Source: Legionella_C dresdenensis
GTDB lineage: Bacteria; Pseudomonadota; Gammaproteobacteria; Legionellales; Legionellaceae
Assembly (NCBI RefSeq): GCF_042649825.1
Contig: NZ_JBHSAB010000023.1
Coordinates: 192,720-256,719 of the forward strand
Direction of reading: 5' to 3'
DNA: 64,000 bases
Each line of letters begins with the position of its first letter. Within the stretch, counting starts at the first letter, position 1. The notes below the pieces were generated by a model that saw only the letters and a program-made list of their open reading frames with translations, searched no databases and was not told where the DNA came from. Position numbers and translations under genes: made by a program. Positions 59,286 to 64,000 of the stretch are shown here, piece by piece.

Positions 59286-60337
59286 TCCTGTTTCGCCGGG
59301 CAAAAGAAGACGATCTGGACGCCATTCATCATTTGGCCGAACATAGCGGATATGGCATCACGACCCTGACTAAAGACAAAGAATTGCTGCACAAGCGTCT
59401 ACTGTGGTCGTGTAAGTCGTTTGAAAAAAATGTCCATGCGCCAAAGAATGAATATTATTTATTTGTGCTTGAAGATCGGGAAACAAAAAAAATTATCGGC
59501 ACTTCGGCAATAGACGCGGCCACTGGTTATGAAACGCCGTTTTATTCATACAAGCTCTCAAAACGTACCCGTGTCTGCCATTCACTGGGTATACGCAGTG
59601 ATTACGAAGTATTAAGCCTGGTTAATGATAATCAGGGCAAAAGTGAAATCTGTACCCTGTTTTTGGAGCCCGCCTATCGTAGTAACGGAAATGGGCTGCT
59701 GCTATCCCGCAGCCGTTTTTTATTTATGGCACATTATCCTAATCGCTTTGGCTCTACAGTTATCGCTGAAATGCGCGGTATTTCTAACGACTGGGGGCAA
59801 TCGCCCTTCTGGGAATGCGTTGGCCGTCATTTTTTTCACATGCCTTTTGTGGATGCAGACCGGTTGACGCTATCAACCAATAAACAATTCATTGCTGATT
59901 TAATGCCGCGCAATCCGCTTTATATCAAATTGTTAGCGCCTGAAGCGCAAGCGGTTATTGGAAAACCCCACCAGTCCACGATACCGGCAATGAACATCTT
60001 GCTACGCGAAGGTTTTCGTTATCTGGGTTATGTTGATATTTTTGATGCAGGCCCTACTATCGAAGCCCCCCTCAATAGTATCTCCACACTTGCGGCCAGC
60101 CATGTTTTGACAATCAAAAATATCAGTGATGAAGTAAGCAGCAAGCGGTTTTTATTGGCCAATACTCGACTTGATTTTAAAGCAACGATTGGGCAAGCGG
60201 TATTTAACCTGGAGCATGGTAGCTGCATACTTGGCAAGAAAACAGCTGTTTTACTTGATGTTCAGAAAGGTGACTGTATAAGAATTGCGCCATTACATAT
60301 TGATGATCTATACCCGGTGCAGCACAAGGATAAATAA
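59282..60337 (+). CDS. astA: Arginine N-succinyltransferase AstA
   Basis: A 351-residue enzyme transferring succinyl from succinyl-CoA to arginine, the first step of the AST pathway. Family motifs: ILFRRAKEDDLDAIHHLAEH, GYGITTLTKDKELLHKRLLW, DYEVLSLVNDNQGKSEICTL, EPAYRSNGNGLLLSRSRFLF, MRGISNDWGQSPFWECVGRH and ARLLREGF-like LLREGFRYLGYVDIFDAGP. Length is normal. Its ATG overlaps the M20 stop, and its TAA is immediately followed by the astD ATG. Confidence 0.95.
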   Translation: MILFRRAKEDDLDAIHHLAEHSGYGITTLTKDKELLHKRLLWSCKSFEKNVHAPKNEYYLFVLEDRETKKIIGTSAIDAATGYETPFYSYKLSKRTRVCHSLGIRSDYEVLSLVNDNQGKSEICTLFLEPAYRSNGNGLLLSRSRFLFMAHYPNRFGSTVIAEMRGISNDWGQSPFWECVGRHFFHMPFVDADRLTLSTNKQFIADLMPRNPLYIKLLAPEAQAVIGKPHQSTIPAMNILLREGFRYLGYVDIFDAGPTIEAPLNSISTLAASHVLTIKNISDEVSSKRFLLANTRLDFKATIGQAVFNLEHGSCILGKKTAVLLDVQKGDCIRIAPLHIDDLYPVQHKDK

Positions 60338-61828
60338 ATGATGATGAATAGAACTGTTGCATTGAATGGCAGACATTATCTGGACGGTAAATGGATTGAC
60401 GGTAATGGAACTCCCTTCCTATCGAAAAACCCTTATGACAACAGCACGCTCTGGCAGGGAACCATCGCAACTGAAATTGAAGTAAAAACTGCCGGGGAAG
60501 CAGCCCATAAAGCGTTAAGCGAATGGTCGCAACAAACATTGGCTACCCGTATCAGTTATCTGCAACAATTTGCAAGGCAAGTTGAGCTGCGTAAGGATGA
60601 TTTAACATTACTAATCGCCCAGGAAACAGGCAAGCCGCTATGGGAAGCGGTCACCGAAGTCAATGCAGTGATAGGCAAAATCAATTTATCGATTCAGGCA
60701 CATCAGGAACGTAATGCCGAAAGGCAAAATCCGGCGCCAGACGCCATGGCCTGTCTGCGTTATAAACCGCATGGCGTTGTTGCGGTACTGGGGGCATTTA
60801 ATTTTCCGGCCCATTTGAGCAACGGCCATATAGTACCCGCCCTGATTGCCGGTAATACCGTAATTTACAAACCCAGCGATCTCACGCCTGCAGTTGCTGA
60901 ATTAATTATGCAATGCTGGCATGAAAGCGGGATTCCGGCGGGTGTTATTAATTGCATTCAGGGCAATGCGGAAACCGGCAAACTGTTACTCGCAGAAAAT
61001 ATTCAGGGCGTCTATTTTACCGGCAGTTACCGCACCGGACTTCGTATTCATCAGGCATTTATCAATAAGCCCGAGGTAATTCTCGCCCTTGAAATGGGCG
61101 GCAATAATCCCCTGATTATAGATGATGTCAAAGACGTTAATGCAGCTATTTATCAAACCTTGCTTTCAGCTTATATCACTGCCGGTCAACGCTGCACCTG
61201 TGCCAGACGTATATTCATCAGCAACAGTAAAACCGGCGATGAGCTTGTTTCACGCCTGATTACCGCCACCGAAGCAATCCGGGTCGGGAGTTATACTGAA
61301 CAACCAGAACCCTTTATCGGACCTGTAATCAGCCATGAACACGCCAAACACCATTTAAAGATGCAGGAAGGACTGATTACTTACGGGGGCAATGTCGTTT
61401 TACCGCTGAAATTGCTAAAAGAAAACAGTGGACTACTCTCGCCTGGCATTATCGATATGACGGAAGCGGCCTACGCGCCTGATGAAGAAATTTTTGCCCC
61501 CTTGATCCAGCTTTATCGCTATGACAGTTTTGAACAGGCCCTTCTGCAGGCAAATGCTACACGTTACGGCCTTGCTGCCGGCCTGCTCAGCGACAGTGAA
61601 GAGCGTTATCGGCAATTTTATAATACGATACGGGCAGGCTTGATTAATTGGAACCGCCCAACAACCGGCGCTGCCAGCAATTTACCATTTGGCGGTGTTG
61701 GCCATAGCGGAAACCATAGACCCAGCGCTTATTTTGCGGCTGATTACTGCGCTTATCCTATTGCAAGCCTCGAGCAAACCATGCTTGCACAGCCGGCCCA
61801 ATTACTACCCGGTATTACTTTGGAATAA
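60338..61828 (+). CDS. astD: Succinylglutamate-semialdehyde dehydrogenase AstD
   Basis: A 496-residue aldehyde dehydrogenase oxidising N-succinylglutamate semialdehyde to N-succinylglutamate. It has VAVLGAFNFPAHLSNGHIVP, VIYKPSDLTPAVAE, YFTGSYRTGLRIHQ (AstD-type cofactor loop), catalytic Glu in ALEMGGNNPLIID, nucleophile Cys in AGQRCTCARRIF and FAPLIQLYRY. AAGGA lies before the first of three ATGs. It starts right after the astA stop and ends 4 bp before astB. Confidence 0.95.
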   Translation: MMMNRTVALNGRHYLDGKWIDGNGTPFLSKNPYDNSTLWQGTIATEIEVKTAGEAAHKALSEWSQQTLATRISYLQQFARQVELRKDDLTLLIAQETGKPLWEAVTEVNAVIGKINLSIQAHQERNAERQNPAPDAMACLRYKPHGVVAVLGAFNFPAHLSNGHIVPALIAGNTVIYKPSDLTPAVAELIMQCWHESGIPAGVINCIQGNAETGKLLLAENIQGVYFTGSYRTGLRIHQAFINKPEVILALEMGGNNPLIIDDVKDVNAAIYQTLLSAYITAGQRCTCARRIFISNSKTGDELVSRLITATEAIRVGSYTEQPEPFIGPVISHEHAKHHLKMQEGLITYGGNVVLPLKLLKENSGLLSPGIIDMTEAAYAPDEEIFAPLIQLYRYDSFEQALLQANATRYGLAAGLLSDSEERYRQFYNTIRAGLINWNRPTTGAASNLPFGGVGHSGNHRPSAYFAADYCAYPIASLEQTMLAQPAQLLPGITLE

Positions 61829-61832
61829 CAGT

Positions 61833-63182
61833 ATGAAAGTAACTGAATTAAACATTGACGGCCTGGTTGGGCCAACTCATCATTATGCCGGTCTTTCTGC
61901 CGGCAATATTGCCTCTACGTCCAATGCCCATACCCGTTCCAATCCACAAGCAGCCGCCTTGCAAGGGATAGCGAAAATGAGGATGCTGCATAAGCTGGGT
62001 ATTCCGCAGGCTCTATTTCCGCCTCATCAACGGCCCAATCTTGAATTATTACATCAATGCGGGTTCAGCGGTTCTCCCGAGCAGCAAATTACCAAAGCGC
62101 ATAAGCAGGCTCCTGAGATCCTGAGCGCCTGTTATTCGGCATCCAGTATGTGGACAGCCAATGCGGCAACTGTCTCTGCCAGTAACGACACAAGCAATAA
62201 TCGGGTTCATTTCACTGCAGCTAATCTGGTCAGTAATCTGCACCGCCATCAGGAAGCAGGATTTTCCCGAAAATTATTGCAAACGATTTTCAGCAACCCG
62301 GAATATTTCCAGCATCACCCGGTATTGCCGGGAAGCGTAAGCACTGGCGATGAAGGCGCGGCCAACCATACCCGTCTGTGTAAATCGCATAGTGCTTCCG
62401 GACTGAATCTGTTTGTTTATGGCAAACATGCGTTGCATTCGCGCAATGATGATCCAATGCCGGTCAAATACCCTGCCCGCCAGACTTATGAAGCCTCAGC
62501 AATAGTAGCTCGTGCTCATGAGCTTGATCCTGCCAAAGTTATTTTTGCCTGCCAAAATTCGCAGGCGATTGATTTGGGTGTTTTCCATAATGATGTTATT
62601 GCGGTTGGCAATGAAAATGTGCTGTTAATTCACGAGCATGCCTTTCAACATCAATTACATGTTTTAGCAGAATTAAGAAAAAAATCAGATTTTGAATTAA
62701 GTATCATTGAAATCCGCAATGAACAATTAACGGTGGAACAAGCGGTCCGTACTTATCTTTTTAACTCTCAGCTGGTTACCTTGCCGGATCAATCCATGGC
62801 GCTTATTGCACCGACTGAGTGTAAGAATGATCCTCAGGTTAAGTACTTGATCGACAGTATAATCAGCGACAAAAATAATCCGGTTAACCTGGTTCACTAT
62901 CTTGATTTGAAGCAGAGTATGCGTAATGGCGGCGGCCCTGCCTGCCTGCGGCTGCGGGTTCCGCTCAATCAGGCAGAGTTAAAAGCAATGCATCAAGGTG
63001 TATTGGTTAATGATGATTTACTCGCTCAGTTAGAGCAATGGGTGCTCCGTCATTATCGTCATGAGTTGCATGCGAACGATCTGGCTGATCCTGCGCTGAT
63101 AACTGAGGTATTAACCGCTTTGGATTCGTTAACGCAGCTGCTAAAATTAGGCTCTGTCTATCCTTTTCAGCAAGAGAACTAA
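61833..63182 (+). CDS. astB: N-succinylarginine dihydrolase AstB
   Basis: A 449-residue enzyme of the amidinotransferase/dihydrolase fold that cleaves N-succinylarginine to succinylornithine, CO2 and ammonia. Signatures: ELNIDGLVGPTHHYAGLSAG, SMWTANAATVSAS, HFTAANLVSNLHRHQEAG, GDEGAANHTRL, NDVIAVGNENVLLIHEHAF and the C-terminal catalytic Cys in MRNGGGPACLRLRV. The longer frame to 61689 overlaps astD and is spurious; ATG at 61833 starts at the family N-terminus. TAA abuts the next ATG. Confidence 0.95.
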   Translation: MKVTELNIDGLVGPTHHYAGLSAGNIASTSNAHTRSNPQAAALQGIAKMRMLHKLGIPQALFPPHQRPNLELLHQCGFSGSPEQQITKAHKQAPEILSACYSASSMWTANAATVSASNDTSNNRVHFTAANLVSNLHRHQEAGFSRKLLQTIFSNPEYFQHHPVLPGSVSTGDEGAANHTRLCKSHSASGLNLFVYGKHALHSRNDDPMPVKYPARQTYEASAIVARAHELDPAKVIFACQNSQAIDLGVFHNDVIAVGNENVLLIHEHAFQHQLHVLAELRKKSDFELSIIEIRNEQLTVEQAVRTYLFNSQLVTLPDQSMALIAPTECKNDPQVKYLIDSIISDKNNPVNLVHYLDLKQSMRNGGGPACLRLRVPLNQAELKAMHQGVLVNDDLLAQLEQWVLRHYRHELHANDLADPALITEVLTALDSLTQLLKLGSVYPFQQEN

Positions 63183-63920
63183 ATGATTTGGCAAACCCGC
63201 TTTGGAAAATGCATTTATAACGCTGATAGCGGTGCGCAAGTCTGGGAAAATCTTTTTTTTCGCTGGCTGAAACTTGGTAGTAACGCCTTGCAAACTGTGA
63301 TTAACAAATCATTCCCGCATAAACCGGTTTTGCATTATGTTCAGTTGCTGATTTACGCGGCCAGATTACTACCCGGTAATTGCTGCCTGTTAGGCCTGGG
63401 CGGTGCTGGCGCAGCACACGCGCTGGCTGAACAGGATAGGGAATCGCCTATCACAGCCGTTGAACTTGAACAGGAAGTGATTGATCTGGCCTATCGTTAT
63501 TTTCAACTGGATAAAATAGCTAATTTATCTGTTATTCATCAGGATGCCAGCGATTTCATACGGCAAAACCAGTCGCTGTTTAATCATATTCTGGTCGATT
63601 TGTCTAACGCTCATTGCTATCCCCCCTCTTGTGCAACTGGAGATTTTTTTCAGCATTGTTATCGCAGTTTAACAGATCAGGGAATTTTGGCGGTGAATGT
63701 CGCCAATGTAAAAGAGCAAAAGCCGATTCTGGATCTCATGCGGGCTCAATTTGGCACTGCTGTGCTTTGTATGCCGGTAAGGGATTGCGCCAATATGATT
63801 ATTATGAGCAGTAAGAACCCTAATCATAAGTTTTTACTTAATCTTTTTCGGGGTGATAAAAGGGTGAAAAAATTGTTTTGGGAGGAGTATTGGGGGTATG
63901 TCGCTCATCTTAAGCAGTAA
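63183..63920 (+). CDS. Spermidine-synthase-like SAM-binding protein
   Basis: A 245-residue protein with a spermidine-synthase-type Rossmann core: YAARLLPGNCCLLGLGGAGA, ITAVELEQEVIDLAYRYFQL, IHQDASDFIRQNQSLFNHIL and DLSNAHCYPPSCATGDFFQH. True polyamine synthases keep GGGDG and a catalytic Asp-Tyr pair; here GLGGAG and LVDLSN differ, so it may be a methyltransferase-like relative. Its ATG directly follows the astB stop, making it the last gene of the operon. A link from arginine/ornithine breakdown to polyamines would be attractive but is unproven. Confidence 0.75.
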   Translation: MIWQTRFGKCIYNADSGAQVWENLFFRWLKLGSNALQTVINKSFPHKPVLHYVQLLIYAARLLPGNCCLLGLGGAGAAHALAEQDRESPITAVELEQEVIDLAYRYFQLDKIANLSVIHQDASDFIRQNQSLFNHILVDLSNAHCYPPSCATGDFFQHCYRSLTDQGILAVNVANVKEQKPILDLMRAQFGTAVLCMPVRDCANMIIMSSKNPNHKFLLNLFRGDKRVKKLFWEEYWGYVAHLKQ

Positions 63921-63933
63921 TTGAAAATAAGTG

Positions 63934-63951
63934 TTGGGCTTTACAGCCCAA
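63934..63951. terminator. GTTGGGC-type hairpin ending the ast operon
   Basis: Arms TTGGGCT and AGCCCAA around TTAC, 14 bases after the last stop of the operon. Confidence 0.55.
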
Positions 63952-64000
63952 TGGCGCTGCCTTAAGCTGCTTGATTATTAACCATTGACCTTGCTCTTTG

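Noticed and set aside
61689..61832. N-terminal extension of astB
   Set aside because: It overlaps the conserved 3' end of astD in another frame, and the AstB family starts at the ATG at 61833.

Overview
The window reads as a chromosomal piece of a Legionella-like gammaproteobacterium (Legionellaceae). The basis is the core block rpoS-nlpD-yqaA-surE, a minimal ProQ/FinO protein, a bifunctional PutA without a DNA-binding domain, an ast-type arginine catabolic operon, moderate-to-low GC, and many proteins that look like Dot/Icm effectors: F-box, ankyrin, kinase-like, transglutaminase-like and CX5R-phosphatase-like proteins. No secretion apparatus gene is present, so 'effector' is always an inference here.

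Layout. 1-7.6 kb is core: the end of a PEP-utilising enzyme, a Spy-like protein, the minus-strand operon lipoprotein-surE-yqaA-nlpD-rpoS, malic enzyme, a chagasin-type inhibitor and a methyltransferase. 7.7-8.65 kb holds a small GIY-YIG protein followed by a tandem array of about 158-bp units built from paired REP-like palindromes, with an assembly gap inside. 8.66-14.2 kb carries an alpha/beta hydrolase overlapping an ABC exporter, then ETF-ubiquinone oxidoreductase. tRNA-Arg(CCT) at 14.26 kb is the left edge of an AT-rich island ending near 20.1 kb. The island holds a Panacea-type toxin-antitoxin pair, wrecks of YhcG and RhuM genes, a pentapeptide-repeat protein and an SDR-SDR-nucleosidase cassette. 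It contains two further decayed copies of the tRNA 3' end.

20.1-28 kb mixes small enzymes (gamma-glutamylcyclotransferase-like, DUF1543, hemerythrin plus zinc dehydrogenase, GNAT) with three putative effectors. 28.1-37.8 kb holds a secreted thaumatin-domain protein, a beta-barrel protein, PutA, an L,D-transpeptidase, ProQ, UbiG and a variant uracil-DNA-glycosylase-fold protein. 38-51.4 kb is an accessory region: a CX5R protein, a kinase-like protein, a 5'-truncated csrA next to a perfect 82-bp inverted repeat, an amidase and a divergent hydrolase, an F-box/HEAT protein and an 868-residue ankyrin protein with an N-terminal Cys-His-Asp arrangement.

51.7-56.5 kb is bounded by inverted copies of a repeat of about 320 bp. 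One copy sits in a truncated higB, leaving an orphan higA; the other abuts a broken IS5-type transposase. Between them are a LysR regulator, a class A beta-lactamase homologue with Cys at position 70 and Trp at 166, and a broken F-box gene. 56.7-57.4 kb is a complete RelE/HigB-type toxin plus Xre antitoxin pair. 58-63.9 kb is an operon of an M20 hydrolase, astA, astD, astB and a spermidine-synthase-like protein. Short GTTGGG-type hairpins sit behind at least six genes and probably act as terminators.
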